A stretch of DNA of 64,000 nt from the NCBI RefSeq assembly GCF_002727065.1, contig NZ_PDVP01000006.1, forward strand, positions 62,001 through 126,000. The letters are read 5' to 3'. Position numbers and translations under genes: made by a program. Within the stretch, counting starts at the first letter, position 1; each line of letters starts with the position of its first letter. This document shows, piece after piece, positions 17,930 through 25,915 of the stretch. The notes under the pieces were generated by a model, which was not told the DNA's origin, did not search any database, and worked only from the letters and a program-made list of their open reading frames with translations. Source of the DNA: Zhengella mangrovi (GTDB taxonomy: Bacteria; Pseudomonadota; Alphaproteobacteria; Rhizobiales; Rhizobiaceae).

Positions 17930-18026
17930 CTGTGAATTGACGGTGCACCCATTCTAGCCGGCAGCATCGACATAGATCTCCCGGCACCTCAACGAACGAC
18001 CCGACTCCTGCTATAAGTTAAAAAAA

Positions 18027-18614
18027 ATGCTGCTTTCGACCGCCGAAGATCTCGCCCTTTTCGTAGATGAACTCAAACGGGAGTCCGATCGGGGCCTTGC
18101 CCTTGTTGGAGTCGCTCTCATAGACGACAAGCTTGGGGACACCCTCAAAGCCTTTTTCCGCGAAGGGGCGCCGAACGGCCGCCTGGTTGACGATCCCAAT
18201 GCGCCTCTCAGCACATTCTCGTCACGCGCGGACGCCTGCTACGCCCTTGGCCTCATTGATCACTTTGAGTTTGCTGAAATTGGCCTGCTACGCAAAGTGC
18301 GTAACGAGTTCGCCCATGCAAAGCACGGCCTCTCGTTCCAATCACCGAGGGTTCAGGGCCTTTGCTCAAGCCTGAAGGCAGACCTGCCGCAGGATGCAGG
18401 CTACCCCCTTACCGAACCGCGATTCCGATACACCAATTCCGTGGTGGCGATGGCGCTGCGGCTTTACCACCGGCCGGATTGGGTCGCCTTGGAGCGGCGC
18501 ACCTCAAAGGGCTACTTCCCGCAAGGGGAGACAACTTGGCGATCTTTTGCCCAGAATCCTCCACCCAATGGGCGGCCTTTCTTGGCCATCGGCAAAGCAA
18601 AACCTGAGCGATAG
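18027..18614 (+). CDS. MltR-like / HEPN-like helical protein
   Basis: The 195-residue protein resembles the MltR (mannitol repressor-like) family: ESDRGLALVGVALIDDKL near residues 19-36, LSTFSSRADACYALGLI (61-77) and LLRKVRNEFAHAKHGLSF. The RNEFAH segment (R92, N93, H97) fits the Rx4-6H pattern of HEPN RNA-cleaving domains, so an RNase-toxin or defence role is possible. It begins 97 bases after the GIY-YIG-like gene, same strand. The proline-rich C-terminus is not conserved in anything I recognise. No good ribosome binding site is visible. Confidence 0.65.
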   Translation: MLLSTAEDLALFVDELKRESDRGLALVGVALIDDKLGDTLKAFFREGAPNGRLVDDPNAPLSTFSSRADACYALGLIDHFEFAEIGLLRKVRNEFAHAKHGLSFQSPRVQGLCSSLKADLPQDAGYPLTEPRFRYTNSVVAMALRLYHRPDWVALERRTSKGYFPQGETTWRSFAQNPPPNGRPFLAIGKAKPER

Positions 18615-19228
18615 CGGCGGAATTTAGCCCGACTGAAGCGTCTTTATCGATGTCCACCCTCCCCACCCCCGATCATGTATGAAGTCAGTCCCTTACAAAC
18701 GTCTGCTTTCGGGAAGCCGCCCCAGACTTTGGAATGTCTGACATGGGGTCGGACGCGGCCATGTGGGTCGCTCATACTCTATGGCAGCTATTTCCTCCGG
18801 GCCTCCAGAGCCGGACAGTCCGCTCACGGCCCCCGAAGCGTCCTCTCGGGAATGCGCGCGCCAACCTGTTCCTTCAAGCTCATTGCATCGAGTTCGAAAG
18901 CGGCCCTAAGCGGAGAGCGTTAGGGCGCCGAGAACGGGCAAAGACCTGACTATTGATGGGCCGTACCGCCCCATAGCCTACGTATGACCGCAAGATCGAT
19001 ATTGGAAGATCGGGTGCAAAGTCGACCCTCCGGCATGGGCTGGCCATCGTCGCGAAGTTGCCTGCAGGGTTCCTCGCATCTTAGTTTATCAAATGCGATC
19101 GCTCCTGCAGCGACCGATCAACGGTCCTCTGAGTTCCGTCTCAGGCCTTGTATTATTGATCAATTGTCCCGGAAATCAGCCAGACCTAGACTGGCAAATA
19201 GAGGCAAACGTCGTGGGAGGAGGATGTC
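18615..19228. other. intergenic stretch with AraC-associated motif
   Basis: The 614 bases have overlapping short frames but none with a ribosome binding site or family pattern. Near the right end, TTTATCAAATGCGAT at 19085-19099 repeats 14 of 15 bases of the motif upstream of the first AraC regulator (3726-3740). It is a candidate operator for the AraC gene at 19229. Confidence 0.4.
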
Positions 19229-20239
19229 ATGCTCGACAATGCGCTGCTGGTACGCCCCGACGGCGAAGCCATCGATCACGGACATGCCAGCCGTTCGCGC
19301 GACTGGGACGAGGTCCAGGACTTCTGCCGCAAGGTCTACATGCCTTACCGAGTCCGCCCGATCGAACAGTTCTCACTGCCGGATGCGACCCTAATCTCGT
19401 CAAGGGTCGGGCGAGTGATGTTGACCCGCTTTTCCTACGGCGTGCCCATCCACCTTGATGAATTCGACCCCGGGGCGGGAAATGTTCTCGTTCTCAACAC
19501 GCTGCGGGGATCGTTGCGCCATAAGCAGGGCGAGACCACCGATACGGAGACAGCCGCTGGAGACAGTTTTGTTGTCGATTGCTCGCGCACCGACTACTGG
19601 CTCGACGGCGACCGGGATCACATGCAACTGAACCTGACCATTCCGCACGACGTCCTGGCGGAAACGGCGGAGCGCTGGTTCGGCTTCGTTCCGGACGATG
19701 CCTTGTGGACACGGCGGATCCGGTTTGGCGGCGCGTCATCCCGTTGGATGGTGCTGCTCGACTATGTAACCCGAACGTTGACCGCAGACCTGCCGCTGCC
19801 TCCGCAGGGGGCGATCGGGCGTCATTTGGAAGAGATGATCTGCCTCGACCTGCTGCGCGAATGGTCGGCCGGCGCAGGTTTCCGGCTTGACCATGGCGGG
19901 CGTGCGGCCGCGCCCTATTACGTCCGCCAGGCCGAGGCCATTCTGGAGGCCGAAGCACGGAAAGGGCCGACCATCGCCGATGTTGCCAGCCGGGTCGGCG
20001 TTTCCGGACGCACGCTGAACGAGGGCTTCCGGCGTTTCAGGGGGCGCAGCCCGCGAGACTTTCTTGCCGCACGTCGGCTGGACGGATTCCGGGAGGACCT
20101 CCTCATTTCGCCACCTGATATCAACATCGCCCAAATCGCTGCAGCCTGGGGCTATGTTAGTTTCGGCCCCCTGGCGGTGCGTTACCGAGCCCGCTTCGGC
20201 GAAAAACCCTCGGACACGCGCAAGCGCTCGCTACATTGA
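19229..20239 (+). CDS. AraC-family transcriptional regulator
   Basis: The 336-residue protein starts at an ATG behind GGGAGGAGG. The N-terminal domain resembles AraC_binding_2 (GVPIHLDEFDPGAGNVLVLNT), and the C-terminal two-HTH domain includes TIADVASRVGVSGRTLNEGFRRF and a second helix pair ending in RYRARFGEKPSDTRK. It lies 100 bases upstream of the serine hydrolase gene on the same strand and probably controls it. Confidence 0.9.
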   Translation: MLDNALLVRPDGEAIDHGHASRSRDWDEVQDFCRKVYMPYRVRPIEQFSLPDATLISSRVGRVMLTRFSYGVPIHLDEFDPGAGNVLVLNTLRGSLRHKQGETTDTETAAGDSFVVDCSRTDYWLDGDRDHMQLNLTIPHDVLAETAERWFGFVPDDALWTRRIRFGGASSRWMVLLDYVTRTLTADLPLPPQGAIGRHLEEMICLDLLREWSAGAGFRLDHGGRAAAPYYVRQAEAILEAEARKGPTIADVASRVGVSGRTLNEGFRRFRGRSPRDFLAARRLDGFREDLLISPPDINIAQIAAAWGYVSFGPLAVRYRARFGEKPSDTRKRSLH

Positions 20240-20339
20240 ACAAGGCCTGACATTCAGCGACATTTGCTTCCGCTGGCTGACAGACGGAGTTTTGCATCGC
20301 CAGTAGCCTTCCTGGATCGTTCACATCTGGGAGGAGACG

Positions 20340-21536
20340 ATGACCACACTGAAATCCGAATGCGACGCCGTCTTGGATAACGTCACCCGTAGCACCCCCC
20401 GCGTACCGGGTGTTGTCGCGATGGTCACGGACAGGGCCGGGGACATCTACGCCGGTTCAGCGGGCGAACGCCGTCTCGGCGGCTCGCCGATGGACGCCGA
20501 TACCGTTTTCGCCATCTTTTCGACCACCAAGGCAATCACCGGTACAACCGCGCTGCAATGCCTGGAGGATGGTTTGCTGGATCTTGACGCCCCGGCGAAG
20601 GAATACGCGCCGGCCATTGGCAACCTGAAAGTGATCGACGGCTTCGACGCAGCCGGCCAGCCGCGGCTCCGAGCGCCGAAATCCGATGTCACGACGCGCC
20701 AGTTGCTGCTTCATGTCGGAGGGTTCGGATATGATTTCTTCAACAGCACATATTGCCGACTTGCCGAAGAGCACGGTCAGCCTTCTGTCGTTTCAGGCAC
20801 CCGGGCAGCGATCGAGACGCCACTGCTTTTCGATCCCGGCGAGCGGTGGGAGTATGGCACCAATATCGACTGGGTCGGTCAAGTCGTCGAGGGCATCCGC
20901 GGCAAGCGGCTGGGCGACGTCATGAAAGAGCGCGTCTTCGATCCGCTCGGCATGGTCGAGACTGCCTTCACCCGAACCACGGACATGAAAGCGCGCACTG
21001 CCACGATCCATGCCCGTGGCGCGGACGGCAGCCTGACCCCCATGGATGAGTTCGCGCTTCCCGACAATCCGGAAGTCGATATGGGGGGGCATGGTCTCTA
21101 CGGCACCGTTCGGGACTACATGAAATTTATCCGGATGTGGCTGAATGACGGGTCCGGCCCAAGTGGCCGTGTGCTGAAGCCGGAGACCGTCGCCATGGCC
21201 GTGAAGGGTGGGCTGATCAAGCCGAAACAGCAGGTGACCATGCTTCCGGGCATCATTCCGGCTCTTTCGAATGACGCGGAATTCTTCCCCGGCGTGGAAA
21301 AGGACTGGTCGCTCACATTCATGGTCAATGACGCCGAAGCGCCAACAGGACGGCCGGCCGGAGCGATCGGGTGGGCGGGCCTCGCCAATTCCTTCTACTG
21401 GATCGACCGGCAGACTGGCATCGGCGGCTACTGGGCAACGCAGATCCTGCCGTTTGGTGACCCCGTCTCGTTCCCTGGCTACTTGGATTTCGAGTCAGCG
21501 GTCTACAGGGCGCAGTCGAGATCCCGCGCGGCGTGA
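20340..21536 (+). CDS. class C beta-lactamase-family serine hydrolase (esterase-like)
   Basis: The 398-residue protein has the nucleophile motif STTK in [12 protein letters not shown] (Ser and Lys of SxxK) and YGT in place of the usual Tyr-x-Asn (WEYGTNIDW). Late segments carry [13 protein letters not shown], as in EstB/penicillin-binding-like esterases. No signal peptide is present, so it is cytoplasmic and more likely an ester, lactone or amide hydrolase than an antibiotic resistance enzyme. GGGAGGAGACG precedes the ATG. It follows the AraC regulator and is closed by a hairpin after its stop. Confidence 0.88.
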   Translation: MTTLKSECDAVLDNVTRSTPRVPGVVAMVTDRAGDIYAGSAGERRLGGSPMDADTVFAIFSTTKAITGTTALQCLEDGLLDLDAPAKEYAPAIGNLKVIDGFDAAGQPRLRAPKSDVTTRQLLLHVGGFGYDFFNSTYCRLAEEHGQPSVVSGTRAAIETPLLFDPGERWEYGTNIDWVGQVVEGIRGKRLGDVMKERVFDPLGMVETAFTRTTDMKARTATIHARGADGSLTPMDEFALPDNPEVDMGGHGLYGTVRDYMKFIRMWLNDGSGPSGRVLKPETVAMAVKGGLIKPKQQVTMLPGIIPALSNDAEFFPGVEKDWSLTFMVNDAEAPTGRPAGAIGWAGLANSFYWIDRQTGIGGYWATQILPFGDPVSFPGYLDFESAVYRAQSRSRAA

Positions 21537-21542
21537 TACCCT

Positions 21543-21574
21543 GGACTGCCGGAGCAGCCCGGCATCGGCAGTCC
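21543..21574 (+). terminator. hairpin after the serine hydrolase gene
   Basis: A perfect 9-base stem, GGACTGCCG (21543-21551) with CGGCAGTCC (21566-21574), starts 6 bases after the stop codon. Only a weak T-rich tail (GCTTGTTT) follows, so termination may be incomplete. Confidence 0.6.
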
Positions 21575-21745
21575 GCTTGTTTCACCGGGATCCCAATTTC
21601 CTGCGAAGATGTGGCATCGGTCCAGCGTGCCGCCATGCATGCCACGGGACAGGCCCGTGGGGGCAATTTCAAATCGCCCAAACCCATGATGGAAGCGACC
21701 GAAGGAGCGGCGTGGCGAAAGTCGGCGGCGCGCTGAACCTGCCGT

Positions 21746-22111
21746 TCACATGGCATCGAGATAGGTGACGGAAAATGGCTTGTTTGTGAAAAGCAAGACA
21801 GTGACAGCCTGCTCGGCCGTGGCGCCATGCTCTCCTTCGCACCCCTCGGGATACCACACCATGTCGCCAGGTCCGAAGAGGCCGGCCTGGGTGTGCAACT
21901 CGCCTTCTATCACCAGAAGCCCATGAGCGCAGGGATGCGAATGTCGGGGCGTGATGGTACCCGCCGGATAACGGACATAGATCGCCTCCATTCCGGTCTC
22001 CGGGTCTTTCAGAACACGCGCGGTTTCATACATCCGCCCGGTGACCGGGTTTTCGCGGCGAACAAATGAAATTTCATTCAGTCGAAAAGTCTGCATGTCT
22101 GAACCGGTCAT
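21746..22111 (-). CDS. cupin-domain protein
   Basis: The 121-residue protein is a single-domain cupin: motif 1 is in the region ITPRHSHPCAHGLLVIEGEL (three His residues), and motif 2 is FGPGDMVWYPEGCEGEHGA (terminal His). It likely binds one metal ion in the cytoplasm and may be a small isomerase, dioxygenase or stress sensor. GAGGG lies 3-4 bases before the ATG at 22111. It is convergent with the serine hydrolase, on the opposite strand, and is the last coding gene before the tRNA attachment site. Confidence 0.8.
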   Translation of the reverse strand: MTGSDMQTFRLNEISFVRRENPVTGRMYETARVLKDPETGMEAIYVRYPAGTITPRHSHPCAHGLLVIEGELHTQAGLFGPGDMVWYPEGCEGEHGATAEQAVTVLLFTNKPFSVTYLDAM

Positions 22112-22647
22112 GTTCCCTCACAGAGTTAGATCGGCTGGAATTTATCGACGAGTACAAGTTTCTCGGCCATCCGAGGATTGCAGGCCACAGCCCGACTCTC
22201 TGCGAAACAGGTCTTGTCAGCTCAAGACGGCTTGACCTTGCTTCGGCGAGATCGCTGCGTAACGGCGCGGTCGCCCTACACTATAGGCGCGCCCCCTGAT
22301 GGAACGATGTAGTGCATAAATCTTGATTTGTGCACTCACCGGAAACGAAACCGGGCCGCACATGTGGTCTGTGTCAATATGCGTATTGACAGGGAAGTAC
22401 CGGTAAGCGGTCAGTCAACTTTCGGCCCCATTTCAACCAATCGTTTCGAGTGCCACGAATATTGGCTCTCCGAACCTAGCTACCATCTGAACGCTTTAGA
22501 TTGCACTGAATTGTGTTGGAAGTCTCATGTTCGAAGGCTGCCGGGAAACTGCCGGGAAACTACACGTATCTGCCGGGATACAGACGAACGAGACACACGA
22601 AAATGAAATTTAAATGATTGAGTTTTATATATTTTTATTTATTCCTA
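22112..22647. other. island-end non-coding DNA
   Basis: The 536 bases between the cupin gene and the tRNA fragment are AT-richer toward the right, ending with a T/A-rich run just before the fragment. No supported coding frame was found. The region contains direct repeats at 22538-22580 (listed separately), and probably represents the terminal non-coding arm of an integrated element. Confidence 0.5.
22538..22580 (+). repeat. three short direct repeats near the attachment site
   Basis: CTGCCGGGAAA occurs at 22538-22548 and 22549-22559, and with one change (CTGCCGGGATA) at 22570-22580. Starts are 11 and 21 bases apart, i.e. about one and two helical turns. They lie 68-110 bases from the tRNA fragment, where arm-type sites for integrase or excisionase are commonly found. 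That role is an inference. Confidence 0.5.
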
Positions 22648-22697
22648 CCTCGTTTACACCGAGGATGTCGGGAGTTCGAGTCTCTCACCGCCCACCA
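22648..22697 (+). other. 3' fragment of tRNA-Val(TAC): probable integration attachment site
   Basis: The segment contains the anticodon arm CCTCG-TTTACAC-CGAGG (anticodon TAC, valine), a short variable region, the T arm GGGAG-TTCGAGT-CTCTC, the 3' acceptor strand and CCA. The 5' acceptor strand and D arm are absent: the bases before 22648 are A/T-rich and unrelated. A 50-base 3' tRNA remnant of this kind is the usual distal attachment site left when an element integrates into a tRNA gene. The polarity places the element to the left. Confidence 0.85.
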
Positions 22698-22760
22698 TTC
22701 CAGACGATTGATTTCGCCAGGTTGTGAAAACCCGGAAGACTTATGCCCAGCGGTGTTTGC

Positions 22761-22962
22761 GGACGCCAAACCGGGGGCCACTTTCGCTGGAATTGCTTAT
22801 CCCCTCGCAATTCCGGACGCCAAACCGGGGGCCACTTTCGCTGGAATTGCTTTTTCCCCGCCGCAATTCCGGACGCGAAACCGGGGGCCACTTTCGCTGG
22901 AATTGCTTTTTCCCCGCCGCAATTCCGGACGCGAAACCGGGGGCCACTTTCGCTGGAATTGC
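22761..22962 (+). repeat. tandem array of 44-base imperfect palindromes (3 full, 1 partial copy)
   Basis: Full copies are at 22807-22850, 22863-22906 and 22919-22962, exactly 56 bases apart; a first copy lacking its left arm occupies 22761-22794. Each unit starts GCAATTCC, has inner arms GCGAAA/TTTCGC (GCCAAA in two copies) and ends GGAATTGC, so its RNA would fold into a 14-bp interrupted hairpin. All copies have the same orientation. The last ends 1 base before the stop codon of the P450 gene. The same unit forms a second array at 52364-52685. Confidence 0.92.
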
Positions 22963-22963
22963 T

Positions 22964-24190
22964 TCAGGCACCGACCGCGAGGTCCGGGTTGAGGCGGAAC
23001 GGCAGGGTCCGGAAATGCCTGCGGGTCGTGCTCTCGTCGATCTCCACGCTGCGCTCGGGGTCCCGGTCGATGCCGTGCTCCAGCAAGGCCTTGAGCACCA
23101 TGAAGATGGTGCCGAACTCGGTTTCCTCGTCGCTCTTGTTCGCATCGGTGATCTGGACGCCGACGGCCAGCATCTTGCCGAGGCAGGAATGGGCGCCGGC
23201 GCCGAAGGAGAGGCCATGGAGCGGCACACGCCTTTCGGTCTCGCGCAACGGGTTGAAGGATTCGGCATCGGCGCCGAACAGGTCCGGGTTGCGGTTCGCC
23301 TTCGTCAGGTCCACCGTCACGTAGTCGTCGGCCGCCGCGTCCTGACCGTCCGGCAGGTGCATCGGGCAGAGGGCCCGCCGCTTGGTGATCGGGCTCGCCG
23401 GATGAAGCCGGACCGATTCCCAGATGAATTTCTGCATCAGGACCGGGTCCTCGACGAGGCGCCTGCGGTCCTCCGGATGCCTGTCCAGCCAGTCCAGCAC
23501 CTCGTTGACCGTGTTCATGAGAACGTTGGCCGTGGTGAAGGCGCCGGCCAGGATGAAGAAGGCGGCGTCCTTGACCCGCTCGTCGTAGGACAGTTCGCTG
23601 TCATCGGGGTAGCGCCGCACCTGCGCGGTGATCGCATCGTTGGGCAGGTCCTTCTCGTCGAGCTCGCCGGCCTCGAAGCGCGCCACCAGCGCCCGGCGCC
23701 GCGCCAGCGAGGGCTCGAAGAACTCGATGCGGAAGGTCTCCAGCGCTTCCTCCAGTTCGGCCATCAGCCGGTGCCGGTCGGCCGGGTTGGTCAGCTGCCC
23801 CATGGTCGGAGCATGGCCGAGCTTGCCGATGAGGGCCAGCAGGCGGTCGGTGTCGGCCTCGGTGTGAGCGCGGTCGATGCCGGCGCTGTCGGCCACCAGG
23901 TTGACGAGCACCCGGTAGGCAAAGGCGGTCATGTCGCCCTTGCCGCTTTCGATGACCGGCTGCATGGTCTCGGCCAGGGCCGCGGGAAAGACGTGGTTCT
24001 GGTAGTGGCGGAAGAAGGAGCGGTTGAACACGCCCATGAACAGCCGCTTCTTCTCCACGTGCTCCTTGCCGTGCAGGCAGACCACGGTGCGCGGCAGGAA
24101 AAGCGTGTCGGCGTCGTAGAGCGCCTGGTGCAGATCGGGGATGCGCAAGGTGGCTTCGCCGTCGCGATAGGTCGTGATGAAATGTTCCAT
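22964..24190 (-). CDS. cytochrome P450 (paralogue 1)
   Basis: The 408-residue soluble bacterial P450 has the heme loop FGAGAHSCLG with the thiolate ligand Cys336, and ESVR as the ExxR motif. In the I-helix the normally acidic residue of the acid/alcohol pair is Phe218 (AGAFTT, 215-220). The start at 24190 has GGAGG 9 bases upstream; the longer frame covers the ferredoxin gene. The ferredoxin gene ends 22 bases upstream, so it is the likely electron donor; no reductase is adjacent. It is about the same size as, and clearly homologous to, the P450 at 27758. The stop codon abuts the palindrome array. Confidence 0.92.
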   Translation of the reverse strand: MEHFITTYRDGEATLRIPDLHQALYDADTLFLPRTVVCLHGKEHVEKKRLFMGVFNRSFFRHYQNHVFPAALAETMQPVIESGKGDMTAFAYRVLVNLVADSAGIDRAHTEADTDRLLALIGKLGHAPTMGQLTNPADRHRLMAELEEALETFRIEFFEPSLARRRALVARFEAGELDEKDLPNDAITAQVRRYPDDSELSYDERVKDAAFFILAGAFTTANVLMNTVNEVLDWLDRHPEDRRRLVEDPVLMQKFIWESVRLHPASPITKRRALCPMHLPDGQDAAADDYVTVDLTKANRNPDLFGADAESFNPLRETERRVPLHGLSFGAGAHSCLGKMLAVGVQITDANKSDEETEFGTIFMVLKALLEHGIDRDPERSVEIDESTTRRHFRTLPFRLNPDLAVGA

Positions 24191-24212
24191 GGCGTTGGTC
24201 CTCCGCAGGCGA

Positions 24213-24542
24213 TCACTCTTCCGGTGCAAGCTCGACCTCGAGCCCGTCGATGGCCGGCACGACCTCGACCTGGCAGGCCAGGCGCGATGCGTCGGGGTCG
24301 AAATGGACGAGCATGTCCAGCATGGCCAGTTCGAAGTCCTGGCGGGGCGGAAGCCGGTCACGCCATGCTTCCGCAACCCTGACATGGCACGTGCCGCAGG
24401 TGGCGCTGCCACCGCATGCGCCTTCGACCGGCAGGCCGGCATCATCGCGCAGGGCGAACATCAGCGGTCCGCCGACCGGGATCCGGTGTTCCCTGCGCTC
24501 CCCCTTGCGGTCCGTGACCGTGACCGTGATCGCCTCGCCCAT
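24213..24542 (-). CDS. [2Fe-2S] ferredoxin
   Basis: The 109-residue adrenodoxin/putidaredoxin-type ferredoxin has cluster ligands Cys43, Cys49, Cys52 (GACGGSATCGTCH) and Cys90 (RLACQVEV). It would pass electrons to the P450 encoded 22 bases downstream, and perhaps also to the paralogue at 27758. The ATG overlaps the stop of the amidohydrolase gene (TGATG), indicating translational coupling. No dedicated ferredoxin reductase gene was seen nearby. Confidence 0.93.
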   Translation of the reverse strand: MGEAITVTVTDRKGERREHRIPVGGPLMFALRDDAGLPVEGACGGSATCGTCHVRVAEAWRDRLPPRQDFELAMLDMLVHFDPDASRLACQVEVVPAIDGLEVELAPEE

Positions 24543-25906
24543 CAGTGCAGTTCCTCCACGATGAGCGGTTCCGGTTCCCGCTCCGACCCGAACGCCACGG
24601 CGCGGGTCAGGCGCGAGCCCATCGAGGCCAGCCGCCAGCCGGGAATGGCCTTGCGCCTGGGTGGCGGCGAGAGGTCCTTTTCCACGCCCGCGATCATCAC
24701 GGTCCTGATGTTGTCGGGATCGCCGAGGCTCGGAATGTTCTCCTCGACCCGGCCCTTCACGCAGATGATGTCGGCCTGGTAGCCGGGCGCGATCACGCCG
24801 GTGAGGCCGTCCATCTTCAGCGCGAAGGCGCCCTTCTGGGTGGCACACTGGATGGCCTCCAGCGGCGACAGGCCGAAATAGGTCATGAAGACTTCCATCT
24901 CGCGGTAGTGCCAGTCGCCATAGGGCACCATGGAGAAGCCGGCTTCCGAGCCGGTCAGCAGGGGCACGCCGGCCTTGTGGGCGGCGGTCATCGTCTCCAC
25001 CGAATCGGTCAGTTCCCGCTCGAAGATCTTCATCAGGTCCGCCGACGTGCCAAGCTTGTGGCCGAAGTCCACCATGTTGGCCTGGAAGGTGAGCGCAGGC
25101 GCGATCGGGATCTTGCGGTCGACGATCTCGGCGAGCGCCTTGTCGTCCATCGCCGTGCCATGAAAGATCAGGTCGAAGCCGGCGATGGCCGCCTTGCGCG
25201 TCGCCTCGGCGCCGCGGCAATGCCCCATGACCGGCGTTTCGAGCGCATGGGCCGTGTCGCAGATGAGTTTCAGCTCGTCCAGGGTCCAGACGCACATCTC
25301 GCCCTTGTGGGCCTGCCGGGGAATGATCCCGGTCACGTGGACCTTGATCCAGTCGGCGCCGACCTTCACCTGGCGCCTCACCTCGCGGACGATCTCGTCC
25401 TTCGAGTTGACGGCCATGTAATAGCCGGTGGTGCCCTCGTCGTTGATGAGGCGGCCGGCGGTGCCGCCGACGCCGGTGATCAGCGCATAGGACCCGCAGG
25501 ACATGCGCGGCCCCTCGACTATGTTCGCCTCGATGGCGTCGCGCAGGTCGATCATGTTCTCGAAGGTCGAGTCCGGATCCAGCATGCCGGTGACGCCGGC
25601 GCGCAGCAGCTTGCGCGCATTGTAGCTGGCGACCAGCGCCGACAGCGCGTTGCGGCGCTGGTGGAAGATCTCTGCGTTGGAGCCGGCATTGTCGAAGGCG
25701 AGATGGCAATGGGCATCGATCAGGCCCGGCATGACCGTCTGGCCGGTGGCGTCGATGCGCCTGAGGTCAGGAATGGCCGCCGCTTCCCGGTCGGCCGCAT
25801 CCCCCACCGCCGCGATGGTGCCGCCGCGAACGAGCACGGAACCCGCAAATGCCGCCCGCCCCGTTCCGTCGATGATGCGGCCGTTCTCGATGATGCAATC
25901 CGTCAT
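24542..25906 (-). CDS. amidohydrolase-superfamily protein (prolidase/imidazolonepropionase-like)
   Basis: The 454-residue protein has the two-part fold of metal-dependent amidohydrolases: PGLIDAHCHL (HxH metal ligands), WIKVHVTG (candidate bridging Lys), PVMGHC and LIFHGTAM (His ligands), and late PGYQADII of the beta-sandwich. Where the final ligand Asp is usually found (TDxG), the sequence is LLTGSEAGFS, so the metal site may be changed. It likely hydrolyses an amide, lactam or cyclic urea-type bond in the cytoplasm. It is coupled to the ferredoxin gene and lies 9 bases after the ACMSD-like gene. Confidence 0.85.
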   Translation of the reverse strand: MTDCIIENGRIIDGTGRAAFAGSVLVRGGTIAAVGDAADREAAAIPDLRRIDATGQTVMPGLIDAHCHLAFDNAGSNAEIFHQRRNALSALVASYNARKLLRAGVTGMLDPDSTFENMIDLRDAIEANIVEGPRMSCGSYALITGVGGTAGRLINDEGTTGYYMAVNSKDEIVREVRRQVKVGADWIKVHVTGIIPRQAHKGEMCVWTLDELKLICDTAHALETPVMGHCRGAEATRKAAIAGFDLIFHGTAMDDKALAEIVDRKIPIAPALTFQANMVDFGHKLGTSADLMKIFERELTDSVETMTAAHKAGVPLLTGSEAGFSMVPYGDWHYREMEVFMTYFGLSPLEAIQCATQKGAFALKMDGLTGVIAPGYQADIICVKGRVEENIPSLGDPDNIRTVMIAGVEKDLSPPPRRKAIPGWRLASMGSRLTRAVAFGSEREPEPLIVEELH

Positions 25907-25915
25907 GGCAAATCC

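Larger units (their letters stand above)
1..22697. mobile_element. probable genomic island, distal part (integrated at tRNA-Val)
   Basis: From the polarity of the tRNA-Val 3' fragment at 22648-22697, inserted DNA should extend leftwards from this point to an intact tRNA-Val beyond the window. Within it are two AraC-controlled regions, a MarR-controlled catabolic operon, and AT-richer DNA with nuclease-like genes. No integrase is in the window. How much of the left 22.6 kb belongs to the element cannot be determined here; only the right boundary is supported by sequence. Confidence 0.5.

Noticed and set aside
18675-19394. Several overlapping plus-strand frames before the second AraC gene
   Set aside because: They overlap each other in different frames and run into the AraC start without ribosome binding sites.
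20340-21536. Beta-lactam resistance gene
   Set aside because: SxxK is present, but there is no signal peptide and the second motif is YGT; it resembles EstB-type esterases more than AmpC.
22761-22962. CRISPR-like regular spacing of repeats
   Set aside because: Spacers are only 12 bases and nearly identical, units are 44-base palindromes, and no cas genes are present; this is a tandem palindrome array.
22724-24382. Long plus-strand frame (552 codons) across the palindromes and P450
   Set aside because: It is the GC-rich antisense of the P450 gene, which has clear heme and ExxR motifs on the minus strand.
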